A stretch of 64,000 nucleotides of DNA from Ascidiaceihabitans sp034111945. GTDB taxonomy: Bacteria; Pseudomonadota; Alphaproteobacteria; Rhodobacterales; Rhodobacteraceae. Location of the stretch: NCBI GenBank assembly GCA_047626725.1, contig JBLHSG010000011.1, positions 56,114-120,113 on the forward strand, given 5' to 3'. Shown in pieces: positions 17,224 to 26,388 of the stretch; the stretch's first letter is position 1, and each line of letters starts with the position of its first letter. Under the pieces are notes generated by a model. It saw nothing but the letters and a program-made list of their open reading frames with translations, did not search any database and was not told the DNA's origin. A program made the position numbers and the translations under genes.

Positions 17224-17691
17224 TTAGGCTGACACAACCCTCTTTGTTTCCATCACCCATGCGGCGACAAGGGCGTAAACAATGTGACCCCACAGCGCGA
17301 CCCAAGTGATACCTGTCCAGCCCAAGAACGGCTTGTTACCCGCGATCAAATGCGCGACGCCGTACAGGGCAAACACCCACAACGCGACGCCGTAAACGAC
17401 TGCGGTGATCGACCAATGCAGGTTCGGCAAAAGACGGCGCTGAACAGGGCGCGCGATTGCGAAATAGCCAACAGCGTAAAAAATCAAACCGGTTAGAGTG
17501 TGCAAAAGATGCGCAGCACCTGACGGATTGGCCCCGAATACTGATTTTAAGGTTGCACCTGCCAGCCCGACGGGGGCCAGTTTTGCGTATCCGAACAACG
17601 GGCTAAGGGCCTGACCAAACAGGTCAAATGCGATCGTGCCAAAAGCACCTGCTGTCAGAACGGTAAATAGCGTGGTTTTATCGAGGGTCAT
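17224..17691 (-). CDS. Small integral membrane protein, unknown family
   Basis: A 155-residue protein with four likely transmembrane helices (near 8–28, 55–75, 88–108 and 125–147). Its N-terminal half carries GAFGTIAFDLFGQALSPLFG and HLLHTLTGLIFYAVGY. The pattern of FDxxGQ and H-rich membrane segments recurs in unnamed Rhodobacteraceae membrane proteins, but I do not recognise a functional family. The ATG at 17691 is chosen; a TTG four codons upstream lacks a ribosome-binding site. It is followed by a strong hairpin and preceded by a 168-base gap to truB, so it is probably a single gene. Confidence 0.7.
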   Translation of the reverse strand: MTLDKTTLFTVLTAGAFGTIAFDLFGQALSPLFGYAKLAPVGLAGATLKSVFGANPSGAAHLLHTLTGLIFYAVGYFAIARPVQRRLLPNLHWSITAVVYGVALWVFALYGVAHLIAGNKPFLGWTGITWVALWGHIVYALVAAWVMETKRVVSA

Positions 17692-17859
17692 TGCAGTGTC
17701 CAATCATTGCTGTTGATGGACACGTGGTCGTAAAAAGCGCGCAGCGACAGACCCCCTCACGCGCCTCTGATCGATGGCCACACATTTGAAACAATGCCTG
17801 ACACAAAGGGCGCGATTTGCTGACAACGGCGTGAGGCGCGTTACCGAATGTTACAGACC

Positions 17860-18765
17860 TTAGGTGTTGAACACGCGGCTTGGGTGTAGCTCGCCGGCTT
17901 TGTAACGGCCCACAGCCACAGCTTTGCCATCCAGTGACGCCCATGCCTCGTCGCCGTATTCGACGTCCGATGTGATGACCATGCCGGGATTGCCGTTGCG
18001 CATGCGTGTCGCGCCTTCGGGTGTGGCGCGGACTTCGGGCAGATCTTGCAGACCTTCTTCGAGCGGGCGCAAATGTGCATCGAGTTCAGGGGTGCGTGCG
18101 ATGGCTTCGATCTGATCCAAGGTTAGCCCGTCTTTGGCATCAAACGGACCGGACCAGACGCGGCGCAATTCGCGCACGTGCCCGAAACATCCCAAAGATT
18201 CGCCTAGATCACGGGCAATTGCGCGCACATAGCCGCCTTTGCCGCAGGTCATTTCCAGCGTCACGTGATCGGCGTCGGGGCGTTCGATCATCAACAGTTC
18301 TTCGACAAACAAAGGGCGGGCTGCCAGTTCGATATCTTCACCAGCACGCGCCAGTTTATAGGCGCGCTGACCGTCGATTTTGACGGCAGAAAACTTTGGT
18401 GGGGTTTGCATGATGTCGCCGACAAACTGGCCCAATGCGGCTTTGATGGTGTCGTCATCAGGGCGCGCGTCTGATGTATCGATCACTTCGCCGTCGGCAT
18501 CATCGGTGTTGGTCGATTGACCCAAACGCACGGTGAATGTGTAGGCCTTGAGCGCGTCGGTAATGTAGGGAACAGTTTTTGTCGCCTCGCCCAACGCCAC
18601 GGCCAGAACGCCTGTCGCATCTGGGTCCAGAGTGCCAGCATGCCCGGCTTTTTTGGCCTGAAACGCCCACCGCACTTTGTTGACAACGGCGGTTGATGTC
18701 AGGCCAGCAGGTTTGTCTACCACCAACCATCCAGAAATATCGCGCCCTTTGCGTGTGCGGCCCAT
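17860..18765 (-). CDS. truB: tRNA pseudouridine-55 synthase TruB
   Basis: A 301-residue TruB, making pseudouridine 55 in the T-loop of tRNAs. The catalytic motif GHAGTLDPDATGVLAVALG places the nucleophile at Asp47. The opening GWLVVDKPAGLTST and the KGGYVRAIARDLGESLG block are also classic. The C-terminal PUA-like region is present, ending in KAGELHPSRVFNT. It lies 70 bases downstream of the DUF2233 gene and behind rbfA, preserving the usual rbfA-to-truB order with one extra gene inserted. Confidence 0.97.
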   Translation of the reverse strand: MGRTRKGRDISGWLVVDKPAGLTSTAVVNKVRWAFQAKKAGHAGTLDPDATGVLAVALGEATKTVPYITDALKAYTFTVRLGQSTNTDDADGEVIDTSDARPDDDTIKAALGQFVGDIMQTPPKFSAVKIDGQRAYKLARAGEDIELAARPLFVEELLMIERPDADHVTLEMTCGKGGYVRAIARDLGESLGCFGHVRELRRVWSGPFDAKDGLTLDQIEAIARTPELDAHLRPLEEGLQDLPEVRATPEGATRMRNGNPGMVITSDVEYGDEAWASLDGKAVAVGRYKAGELHPSRVFNT

Positions 18766-18835
18766 GCGTCGCCTCCGGTAATGAATTCAGAAAAAGTCGC
18801 CTAGCCTGCGCTGGGCGCGCTGTCAATTCGCCGGA

Positions 18836-19570
18836 TTATTTGGCGGGAACGACTGTGCCGATAATCGGGCCCAGACGGCGGCCAAAATCACTGCGGTTCA
18901 AATCCGGCGCGTGCAGGCGACTGACGTTGCCATCAAAGAACAAGGCCTGATCCAGCATCAGATGGTCACGGAAAAAACTGGCAAAGGAATGAAAATTAAC
19001 GGGCGTGTTGGAGATGACAAACACGGCAGATTTACCATCCTCACTGGTGCCAACGCCGTTGCGAATATAGCGCGACGTGCCATCGGCCAGAAATCTGGGA
19101 TGCAGTTCGCCATCAATCACCAACATCGGACCGGATTGGGTGGCGTGCCGGCAATTCGGTGCCTCGCGCTGAAATCGTAGCGTTTCGACCACATCCGCGC
19201 GGCCATCACGCAGGCACAGGATACCGTTTGGCAGCAGCCCGAAATTACCCGGACCGGCGTTGGGAATAACGCGCATCACCTCGACGCCGTCTTCGACATA
19301 ATGGCCGACGGGCGCGCGATCATCATGGTACATGCCAGCGTTCATCGCAAAACCCAGCGTTTGATTGCTTTGGTCCAACTGCGTGTTGATTCTGGTGAAA
19401 TGATTAAATGGAACGCCGGCGTCGTCGTATAAAAACAGCCGCAGGTTTTCTTGGGTCAGATCGACGGTACAGGCGGTGAAACTTTTGCCCTCGTACCTAA
19501 TATCTTCGCAGGTGGTGGCCTGTGCGACCCCGACCCAAAATAGCCACAAAAGAGCGGCGCGCCAAATCAT
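18836..19570 (-). CDS. Exported phosphodiester glycosidase-like protein (DUF2233/NAGPA)
   Basis: A 244-residue protein with an N-terminal signal peptide (residues 1–18, ending AQA) and a DUF2233 domain. This is the domain of mammalian uncovering enzyme and of bacterial proteins proposed to cleave GlcNAc-phosphodiesters. Recognisable pieces are GFAMNAGMYHDDRAPVGHYV, PNGILCLRDGRADV, SGPMLVIDGELH and ALFFDGNVSRLHAP near the end. It should act in the periplasm. Its ATG overlaps the rbfA stop codon by 4 bases, so it is translationally coupled to a ribosome-maturation gene, which has no obvious functional reason. Substrate unknown. Confidence 0.8.
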   Translation of the reverse strand: MIWRAALLWLFWVGVAQATTCEDIRYEGKSFTACTVDLTQENLRLFLYDDAGVPFNHFTRINTQLDQSNQTLGFAMNAGMYHDDRAPVGHYVEDGVEVMRVIPNAGPGNFGLLPNGILCLRDGRADVVETLRFQREAPNCRHATQSGPMLVIDGELHPRFLADGTSRYIRNGVGTSEDGKSAVFVISNTPVNFHSFASFFRDHLMLDQALFFDGNVSRLHAPDLNRSDFGRRLGPIIGTVVPAK

Positions 19571-19986
19571 TCAGGGTCGTCCACGCGATCAGGTGCCGCG
19601 ATATCGCGTGCCACGTCCTCTTGGGCCAACATCACGCGGGTGGCTTCCATTTGGTCAAACGTGTCGTCCAACTGGAATCGCAAATCAGGCGAATGTTTTA
19701 ACTTCAGCTTTTTGGTCAGGATAAACCGCAGCTCGTGTTTGTTTTTCGCAAGCAGCTTGAGCAGGTCGTCCTTGCCGATACCGCCAAGGGGCAGCACGTA
19801 GCAGGTCGCGATTTTAAGGTCCGCAGACACGCGCACCTCGCCCACGGTAATCGACATGCGGTTCAGGTCCGTGTCATGCAATTCGCCACGCGATAGCACT
19901 TCGGACAGACCACGACGGATCAATTCGCCAACGCGTAACATGCGCTGAGACGGGCCGCGGCCTTCGGATGATTTGTTCTTTGCCAT
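19567..19986 (-). CDS. rbfA: Ribosome-binding factor A
   Basis: A 139-residue RbfA, a KH-type protein that helps mature the 5' end of 16S rRNA on the 30S particle. The sequence shows SQRMLRVGELIRRGLSEVLS, ITVGEVRVSADLKIATCYVL and LRFILTKKLKLKHSPDLRF with DDTF. The ATG at 19986 (MAKNKSSEG) is the standard start; the frame extends 12 codons further without need. It is the first gene of the minus-strand run and starts 93 bases from divergent dapB. The 3' end overlaps the DUF2233 gene. infB, usually its neighbour, is not in the window. Confidence 0.96.
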   Translation of the reverse strand: MAKNKSSEGRGPSQRMLRVGELIRRGLSEVLSRGELHDTDLNRMSITVGEVRVSADLKIATCYVLPLGGIGKDDLLKLLAKNKHELRFILTKKLKLKHSPDLRFQLDDTFDQMEATRVMLAQEDVARDIAAPDRVDDPE

Positions 19987-20079
19987 GATTGTGCATGTAA
20001 GGCGCGCAGGCCCCTTTGCCAAGCGTGGCGTTGCGCGCTAGGAGTTCGGGCAGGTTTTCGCAGATCAAGGACAGATAAG

Positions 20080-20895
20080 ATGAGCACACTTCCCGGTATC
20101 GTTGTGACAGGCGCGTCAGGCCGTATGGGCCAGATGTTGATCAAGCTGATTGGCGAATCTGATCGGATGCGTCTGGTCGGGGCCATTGAACGCACAGGTC
20201 ACGATTGGGTCGGGCGCGATGTCGGGGCTGCGATGGGCAGCAGTGATGTGGGCGTTGTGGTCACGGATGACGCACTTGAGGCGATCGCAAAAGCGCAGGT
20301 TGTGATTGATTTCACGGCCCCCGCAGCAACCATCGCGTTTGCCGAACTGTGCGCCCAAGCACGCGCGGTGCATGTGATCGGCACCACAGGTATGACCGAC
20401 GATGATATCGCAAAACTGGCCCCCGCAGCGCGTCACGCGGTGATCGTGCGGGCCGGAAACATGAGCCTTGGTGTTAATTTACTGACCCAACTGACCAAAA
20501 AAGTCGCCGCCGCGCTGGACGAGGATTTCGACATCGAAGTGATCGAAGCGCACCACCACCACAAAGTCGACGCACCATCTGGCACGGCCCTCATGCTGGG
20601 CGAGGCCGCTGCAATTGGGCGTGGCGTGTCCTTAAAAGACACAATGGACAGCGGGCGGGACGGGATCACCGGCGCGCGCAAACGCGGCGATATCGGTTTT
20701 TCAGCCATCCGCGGGGGCGACATCGTGGGCGAACATGACGTGATGTTTGCCGCTGCTGGCGAACGGATCGTGCTGCGCCACATGGCCACAGATCGCGCCG
20801 TGTTCGGACGTGGTGCGTTAAAAGCAGCGCTGTGGGGGCTGACGCAGCAACCGGGCGAATACGACATGCTGGATGTGCTGGGAATGAACGATTAA
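20080..20895 (+). CDS. dapB: 4-hydroxy-tetrahydrodipicolinate reductase
   Basis: A 271-residue DapB, reducing the dihydrodipicolinate intermediate with NAD(P)H in the diaminopimelate route to lysine and peptidoglycan. The Rossmann motif GASGRMG is at residues 11–17, and the substrate/catalytic signature EAHHHHKVDAPSGTAL lies near 155–170. Length and ends are normal. It is divergent from rbfA. The next plus-strand gene, a small envelope protein 123 bases on, is frequently mislabelled as a dihydrodipicolinate reductase because it sits beside dapB. Confidence 0.97.
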   Translation: MSTLPGIVVTGASGRMGQMLIKLIGESDRMRLVGAIERTGHDWVGRDVGAAMGSSDVGVVVTDDALEAIAKAQVVIDFTAPAATIAFAELCAQARAVHVIGTTGMTDDDIAKLAPAARHAVIVRAGNMSLGVNLLTQLTKKVAAALDEDFDIEVIEAHHHHKVDAPSGTALMLGEAAAIGRGVSLKDTMDSGRDGITGARKRGDIGFSAIRGGDIVGEHDVMFAAAGERIVLRHMATDRAVFGRGALKAALWGLTQQPGEYDMLDVLGMND

Positions 20896-21018
20896 TCGGT
20901 CAATTTAGGTCAAATTACAAAAAACCGGCACAAATCCGCCGCATGTGTACCTCTTTTTGAAACTAAACTGCTCTTAGGCTCGTATCTAGTTTGAGTAAGT
21001 CTCCAAGAGGTGAAAACC

Positions 21019-21375
21019 ATGCGTCGTTTTGTGGCTGTTTTTTGTGCCGGTTTTGCGTTGATCGCGTCCCCTGCATTTGCGGATTTGAAAAAGGTCGATG
21101 ATCAGGCTGAATTTGTGCGGCTTGTGTCCGGCAAAACCATGTCACGCCCGTTGGTCCGCATCGAGGTCAGCTCGGATGGTCGGATTTCTGGCAAAGGTGC
21201 CGCGTGGGATGTGACGGGCGACTGGGTCTGGCGCGACGGATATTTTTGCCGCAGCTTGTTCTGGGGCGGCGATGCCTTGGGATACAACTGCCAAGAAGTG
21301 CGCATTCAAAACGGGCGCATCCGGTTCACATCAGACAAAGGCCAAGGCGATTCGGCTGAGTTTCGTCTGAAGTAA
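21019..21375 (+). CDS. Small exported protein, unknown function
   Basis: A 118-residue protein with a clear signal peptide (basic start, hydrophobic core, cut after SPAFA near residue 21). The mature part is about 97 residues and reads as a compact beta-rich domain: LVRIEVSSDGRISGKGAAWD, then VTGDWVWRDGYFCRSLFWGG and NCQEVRIQNGRIRF, with two cysteines that could form a disulfide. I know no function; it is common beside dapB in this family. The ATG at 21019 has AAGAGG at 21005–21010; a GTG at 21010 is the alternative start. It converges on the SDHAF4-like gene with 13 bases between. Confidence 0.75.
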   Translation: MRRFVAVFCAGFALIASPAFADLKKVDDQAEFVRLVSGKTMSRPLVRIEVSSDGRISGKGAAWDVTGDWVWRDGYFCRSLFWGGDALGYNCQEVRIQNGRIRFTSDKGQGDSAEFRLK

Positions 21376-21388
21376 GCCGGTGCGGCGA

Positions 21389-21565
21389 TCAAAAATCGAC
21401 GGCAATACCTTTGCGTTCCCAATCACCAAACCGCACAGGTTCTGGTCCATTGCGGCCCCCCAACTCTTTTGGCAGGTCTAGTTCACCATTGGCTTCGCGC
21501 CGCGCTTGGGCTTCGGCCAGGGCGCGTTTTGCGGCGTCTGGCAGGTCCTTTGACATATCGCTCAT
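21389..21565 (-). CDS. SDHAF4-like (DUF1674) succinate dehydrogenase assembly protein
   Basis: A 58-residue protein of the DUF1674/SDHAF4 family. The C-terminal signature is GRNGPEPVRFGDWERKGIAV with a terminal DF, preceded by a charged helix (AAKRALAEAQARREAN). Eukaryotic members bind the flavinated SdhA subunit during assembly of succinate dehydrogenase; a like role here is inference. The ATG at 21565 follows an AAAGGA site. The longer frame back to 21622 is unlikely. Confidence 0.85.
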   Translation of the reverse strand: MSDMSKDLPDAAKRALAEAQARREANGELDLPKELGGRNGPEPVRFGDWERKGIAVDF

Positions 21566-21655
21566 TGTTTGGGTTCCTTTGGTCGCTTGCCATTGATATA
21601 GCCACACGTCACGCGCAGGCAAGTGCGCAACGGATGCAGCGAGAGGTCAGATTGC

Positions 21656-22930
21656 ATGTCAGATACAGGTGTTCAGGCACGACGCAGCGCGGTTTACATC
21701 CTTGATCAGGTCTTGGGCGAGGGCCGTTTGATGGCCGAAGTTTTGGGCGAAGGGGCGCTGGATCGCCTTGATTACGCCGATCGCGCCCGTGCCCAGCGGT
21801 TGGCGACTGAAACGTTGCGCAGCCTGGAACGTGCGGATCGTGTGCTGAAATCGCATTTGCAAAAAACACCGCCGCTGACAGTGCATAATGTGCTGCGGAT
21901 TGGCGCGTATGAATTGTGCAACGGCGCGCCGGCGCATGGTGTCGTGAACGCGATGGTGCAACTGGTATCGAGCCACAAACGCTACGCCAAACTTAAGGGT
22001 CTAACAAACGCTGTATTGCGCAAAGTTGCGGACAAAGGGCCTGATGCATGGGCTGCTTTGCGCCCGCCACGTTTGCCCAAATGGCTGCGCAGCCCGTTGA
22101 CGGATGCGTGGGGGAACGAGGCTGTTGGCGCGATGGAGATTGCCCAATTTGCAACGCCGCCGCTGGATTTGACGCCGCGTGATGGCGACGCTGATGCCTT
22201 GGCCGCGATGGTGGGCGGCAGTGTTTTGCCAACCGGTTCCGTGCGTGTGACGGACGCGGGCCAAGTATCGACTATGGTCGGATTTACCGATGGGGCGTGG
22301 TGGGTTCAAGACGCGGCTGCCGCGATCCCTGTTCGTGTTCTTGCCCCTGCAAAAGATGCCAAAGTACTGGATTTATGCGCCGCACCTGGTGGCAAAACCC
22401 TGCAATTGGCAGCGATAGGCGCGCAAGTGACGGCCGTGGATATTTCGAAAACCCGTATGGCGCGGGTGCGTGAAAATCTGGATCGCACGAAACTGAATGC
22501 TGAAATTGTGGTCGCAGACGCGCTGAGCCTCGATGGTCAATATGATGCGATTCTGTTGGATGCCCCGTGTTCTGCGACAGGTACAATGCGCCGCCACCCT
22601 GATTTGCCACATGCCAAAGACGGCTCTGAATTTGGCGCATTGATCGACCTGCAAGCGCAGATTTTGGATCATGCGTGGACCCTGCTAAAACCGGGGGGAC
22701 GATTGGTGTTTTGCACCTGTTCCTTGTTGCCGGACGAAGGCGAAGTTCAAATCGAAGAGGCCCTAACCCGCCACGCAGATATGACCGTTTCAAAGGACGC
22801 GTTGACCATTGCGGGCATCGATCCGGCTTGGGTCACATCCGAAGGCGGCCTGCGTTTGCGCCCCGACTATTGGCCTGATTTGGGCGGGATGGACGGCTTT
22901 TATATCGCAGCATTGACCAAAGCAGGCTGA
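21656..22930 (+). CDS. rsmB: RsmB/NOP-family rRNA cytosine-C5 methyltransferase
   Basis: A 424-residue SAM-dependent RNA methyltransferase, probably forming m5C967 in 16S rRNA. Residues about 1–130 are a NusB-like RNA-binding domain. The catalytic domain has the SAM motif VLDLCAAPGGKTLQLA, the motif LDAPCSATGTMRRHPDL (first cysteine) and FCTCSLLPDEGE (second cysteine), both cysteines being needed for catalysis and release. The ATG at 21656 follows GAGAGG by 9 bases. It leads a plus-strand run with the heparinase-like gene and purH. Confidence 0.92.
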   Translation: MSDTGVQARRSAVYILDQVLGEGRLMAEVLGEGALDRLDYADRARAQRLATETLRSLERADRVLKSHLQKTPPLTVHNVLRIGAYELCNGAPAHGVVNAMVQLVSSHKRYAKLKGLTNAVLRKVADKGPDAWAALRPPRLPKWLRSPLTDAWGNEAVGAMEIAQFATPPLDLTPRDGDADALAAMVGGSVLPTGSVRVTDAGQVSTMVGFTDGAWWVQDAAAAIPVRVLAPAKDAKVLDLCAAPGGKTLQLAAIGAQVTAVDISKTRMARVRENLDRTKLNAEIVVADALSLDGQYDAILLDAPCSATGTMRRHPDLPHAKDGSEFGALIDLQAQILDHAWTLLKPGGRLVFCTCSLLPDEGEVQIEEALTRHADMTVSKDALTIAGIDPAWVTSEGGLRLRPDYWPDLGGMDGFYIAALTKAG

Positions 22931-23024
22931 CCCATGCCACGCCTGCGCGAAAAGCGGTGACTTGAACGCGCGCATTGGCTATGATCTGACCAAACGCCCC
23001 AAGAGCGTGCAAAGGCAGAGCAGT

Positions 23025-24767
23025 ATGTCCAACCAAAATGGTTACGCCGCCCGCAAGGCGCGCTTGCTCAACCGCATTCACGCGCGGTTGGCCACACGTG
23101 CGCGCGCCGCTACGGGTTTTGTGTCGTCACCAGAACCACGCACCATCGGCAGCTTTGCTCGAGGGCGTCAGTTGGTGGCTGGAAACTATCTGTTTGCAGG
23201 ATATCTGATCGAAGCACCGGGAACGTCAATCTGGGCTTTGCAGGCCCCTGACGCTGCGTTTGAATGTGACCTTCAGGGGTTCGCATGGCTGGATGATCTG
23301 GCGTCTGTCGGTGACATCAGTACGCGTGAAAAAGCGCAGGCGTGGCTGTGGGAATGGATCAAACGCTACGGGCGCGGCAGTGGTGCAGGGTGGACGCCGG
23401 ATTTGACCGGACGCCGCCTGATCCGCTGGATCAACCACGCATTGTTTGTGTTGCGCGGCCAAGAGGCCGAGGCATCCGAGGCGTTCTATCGATCCCTCGC
23501 GCAGCAAACCACATTTCTGTCCAAACGCTGGCACAGCGCCAGCCCTGGTTTGCCGCGTTTTGAGGCACTGACAGGTTTAATTTACGCGGGCCTTTCGCTT
23601 GAGGGGATGGAGCAGTTGGCCCAGCCTGCGATCAAAGCATTGGCGCGTGAATGTAAGATCCAGATTGATGCCGAAGGTGGTTTGCCGACGCGCAATCCCG
23701 AGGAACTGCTGCAAGTTTTCACGCTGTTGACCTGGGCCGCGGCCGCAATGAACGAAGCCAGCCTGTCTACACCCCCCGAACATTTGGCCGCAATTGAACG
23801 GATCGCGCCAACCCTGCGTACGCTGCGTCATTCCGATGGCAGCCTTGCGCGGTTCCATGGCGGTGGTCGTGGGCAAGAAGGCTGGCTGGATCACGCGCTT
23901 GCATCGGCCGGTGTGAAACATTCCCAACCTGATGGATTGTCGATGGGGTTTGCCCGCCTGTCTGCGGGACGTACCAGCGTGATTGTGGATGCCGGTGTGC
24001 CACCCAGCGGCGCGTCGTCGCGATCTGCTCATGCCTCGACATTGGCGTTTGAATTGACCTCGGGGCGGCGGCCTTTGATTGTGAATTGCGGGTCTGGCGA
24101 AACATTTGGCGCTGAATGGCGCCGCGCTGGGCGTGCGACCCCGTCACATTCGACCGTTGTGCTGGATGGGTATTCTAGCGCGCGTTTGGGGGATGCGGAT
24201 CGTGCCAGCACGCTGGAAACCCTGATTGATGCGCCTAGCCATGTTCCGATTGAAGTCAGCCAAGCCCCCGATGGCCTGCGGTTTCAAGGCGGGCACAATG
24301 GGTTCGAAAAAATCCACGGCCTGACACACGCGCGCACGCTGGAACTAACCTTTGATGGGCGCGGACTGGCTGGCGAGGACATGTTGCTGTCCCTTGAGGA
24401 TGGTCCGAAACGTCGATTTGACCGGTCGATGGACGCGGTCAAGCTGCGCGGCGTGCCCTTTGATATCCGGTTTCACCTGCATCCAGAGGTCGACGCGACC
24501 CTAGATTTAGGTGGCGCTGCGGTTTCGATGGCGCTGAAAAGCGGTGAAATCTGGGTTTTCCGCCATGATGGCCAACATAAGTTATCTTTAGAACCAAGCG
24601 TTTATCTGGAAAAAGGCCGCCTAAAGCCGCGTGCGACACAACAGATCGTTCTATCTGGTCGCGCATTGGAGTATGCCACGCGCATCCGTTGGTCATTGTC
24701 CAAAGCGCAGGAAACTGCGATTGGCGTGCGCGATCTGCGCCGTGATGACCTTGACCTATTTGACTAA
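23025..24767 (+). CDS. Heparinase II/III family protein
   Basis: A 580-residue protein of the heparinase II/III superfamily of polysaccharide lyases. The N-terminal half is alpha-helical (toroid-like; WAWLWEWIKRYGRGSG-type helices near 110–140). The C-terminal half from about residue 310 is the beta-sandwich domain with RTSVIVDAGVPPSG, LAFELTSGRRPLIVNCGSG and HSTVVLDGYSSARL. No signal peptide is visible, which is odd for a lyase of external polysaccharide. Its steady place between rsmB and purH in this bacterial family argues for a housekeeping cell-envelope role. The ATG at 23025 has AAAGG 9 bases upstream. Confidence 0.82.
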   Translation: MSNQNGYAARKARLLNRIHARLATRARAATGFVSSPEPRTIGSFARGRQLVAGNYLFAGYLIEAPGTSIWALQAPDAAFECDLQGFAWLDDLASVGDISTREKAQAWLWEWIKRYGRGSGAGWTPDLTGRRLIRWINHALFVLRGQEAEASEAFYRSLAQQTTFLSKRWHSASPGLPRFEALTGLIYAGLSLEGMEQLAQPAIKALARECKIQIDAEGGLPTRNPEELLQVFTLLTWAAAAMNEASLSTPPEHLAAIERIAPTLRTLRHSDGSLARFHGGGRGQEGWLDHALASAGVKHSQPDGLSMGFARLSAGRTSVIVDAGVPPSGASSRSAHASTLAFELTSGRRPLIVNCGSGETFGAEWRRAGRATPSHSTVVLDGYSSARLGDADRASTLETLIDAPSHVPIEVSQAPDGLRFQGGHNGFEKIHGLTHARTLELTFDGRGLAGEDMLLSLEDGPKRRFDRSMDAVKLRGVPFDIRFHLHPEVDATLDLGGAAVSMALKSGEIWVFRHDGQHKLSLEPSVYLEKGRLKPRATQQIVLSGRALEYATRIRWSLSKAQETAIGVRDLRRDDLDLFD

Positions 24768-24788
24768 GCTCCAAAGGACCTGCCCCCT

Positions 24789-26375
24789 ATGACCGATCTG
24801 TACCCCGTTCGCCGCGCTTTGCTTTCTGTTTCTGACAAAACCGGATTGGTGGATTTTGGCACAGCGCTGGCTGCGCGCGGGATCGAATTGTTATCCACTG
24901 GTGGCACGGCAAAAGCGCTGCGTGATGCGGGCCTGACGGTCAAAGACGTATCAGACGTCACCGGATTTCCCGAAATGATGGACGGGCGTGTAAAAACGCT
25001 GCACCCGGTTGTGCACGGCGGATTACTGGCCTTGCGGGACAACGACGCGCATGTGGCCGCGATGGACGAACACAACATCGGTGCCATCGATCTGGTTGTC
25101 GTGAATTTGTACCCGTTCGAGGAAACGCTGAAACGCGGTGCGCCGTACGACGAGATGATCGAGAACATCGACATTGGCGGCCCAGCAATGATCAGGTCTG
25201 GCGCGAAAAACCATGGTTTTGTGAATGTTGTTGTCGACGTCGAAGATTACGATGTGGTGCTGGCCGATTATGCTGCCAACGACGGTCAGACAACCTATGC
25301 ATTGCGCCAGCGTTTGGCCCAGACTGCCTATGCGCGGACCGCGGCGTACGACACGGCAGTCAGCACGTGGATGGCAGCCCAAATTGGCGAAACACCGCGC
25401 CGTCGCACGGTTGGCGGCACGTTGGCCCAGACATTGCGCTACGGTGAAAACCCGCATCAATCGGCGGCGTTTTACACAGATGGATCCGCCCCAGCAGGTG
25501 TGGCAACAGCTCAACAACACCAAGGCAAAGAACTGTCTTACAACAACATCAACGACACGGACGCGGCGTTTGAGTTGGTCAGCGAATTTGACCCAAGCAA
25601 AGGCCCGGCCGTCGCAATTATCAAACACGCAAACCCATGTGGTGTGGCGCGCGGCGCAACATTGGCAGAGGCGTACAGCCGTGCCTTTGATTGTGATCGC
25701 ACCAGCGCGTTTGGCGGAATTATTGCGCTGAACCAACCGCTTGACGGCCCAACAGCCGAGGAAATCTCGGCCATCTTTACAGAGGTGGTGATTGCGCCCG
25801 GCGCGGATGACGCGGCGCGTGCGGTGTTTGCCAAGAAAAAGAACCTGCGCCTGCTGACCACTGATGGTTTGGCCGATGCGCACGCCGAAGGCCAGACGAT
25901 CCGCCAAGTATCGGGCGGTTATCTGGTGCAAGACAGAGACAACGGATTTATCACGCTGGACGATCTAAAGGTCGTGACCAAGCGCCAGCCAACGGACCAG
26001 GAACTGTCAGACATGATGTTCGCATGGACCGTCGCCAAACACGTCAAATCCAACGCAATCATTTACGTCAAAGACGGTGCGACTGTCGGTGTTGGTGCCG
26101 GACAAATGAGCCGCGTTGACAGCACGCGCATCGCCGCGCGCAAAGCCATCGACATGGCCGAAGCCATGGGCCTGCCTGCACCGCTAACCCAAGGGTCGGT
26201 TGTTGCATCTGATGCGTTCTTTCCCTTCGCAGACGGGTTGATCACAGCGGCCGAAGCCGGGGCAACCGCCCTTATTCAACCGGGTGGATCAATGCGTGAC
26301 GACGAAGTGATTGCAGCCGCTGATGACGCCGGATTGGCCATGGTGTTCACCGGCATGCGCCACTTCCGCCACTAA
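24789..26375 (+). CDS. purH: Bifunctional AICAR transformylase/IMP cyclohydrolase
   Basis: A 528-residue PurH carrying out the last two steps of IMP synthesis. The N-terminal methylglyoxal-synthase-like cyclohydrolase domain (1–150) has LLSTGGTAKALRDAG and GRVKTLHPVVHGGLL. The AICAR transformylase domain follows with RYGENPHQSAAFY, ELSYNNINDTDAA, IIKHANPCG and SDAFFPFADG near the end. Length is normal. It is 21 bases after the heparinase gene, and lspA starts 13 bases after its stop, so the run is one transcript. Confidence 0.98.
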   Translation: MTDLYPVRRALLSVSDKTGLVDFGTALAARGIELLSTGGTAKALRDAGLTVKDVSDVTGFPEMMDGRVKTLHPVVHGGLLALRDNDAHVAAMDEHNIGAIDLVVVNLYPFEETLKRGAPYDEMIENIDIGGPAMIRSGAKNHGFVNVVVDVEDYDVVLADYAANDGQTTYALRQRLAQTAYARTAAYDTAVSTWMAAQIGETPRRRTVGGTLAQTLRYGENPHQSAAFYTDGSAPAGVATAQQHQGKELSYNNINDTDAAFELVSEFDPSKGPAVAIIKHANPCGVARGATLAEAYSRAFDCDRTSAFGGIIALNQPLDGPTAEEISAIFTEVVIAPGADDAARAVFAKKKNLRLLTTDGLADAHAEGQTIRQVSGGYLVQDRDNGFITLDDLKVVTKRQPTDQELSDMMFAWTVAKHVKSNAIIYVKDGATVGVGAGQMSRVDSTRIAARKAIDMAEAMGLPAPLTQGSVVASDAFFPFADGLITAAEAGATALIQPGGSMRDDEVIAAADDAGLAMVFTGMRHFRH

Positions 26376-26388
26376 AGGAGCCGTAACG

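Noticed and set aside
25023..25931. 302-codon open frame on the minus strand
   Set aside because: Antisense to purH, which carries all its motifs in the other strand.
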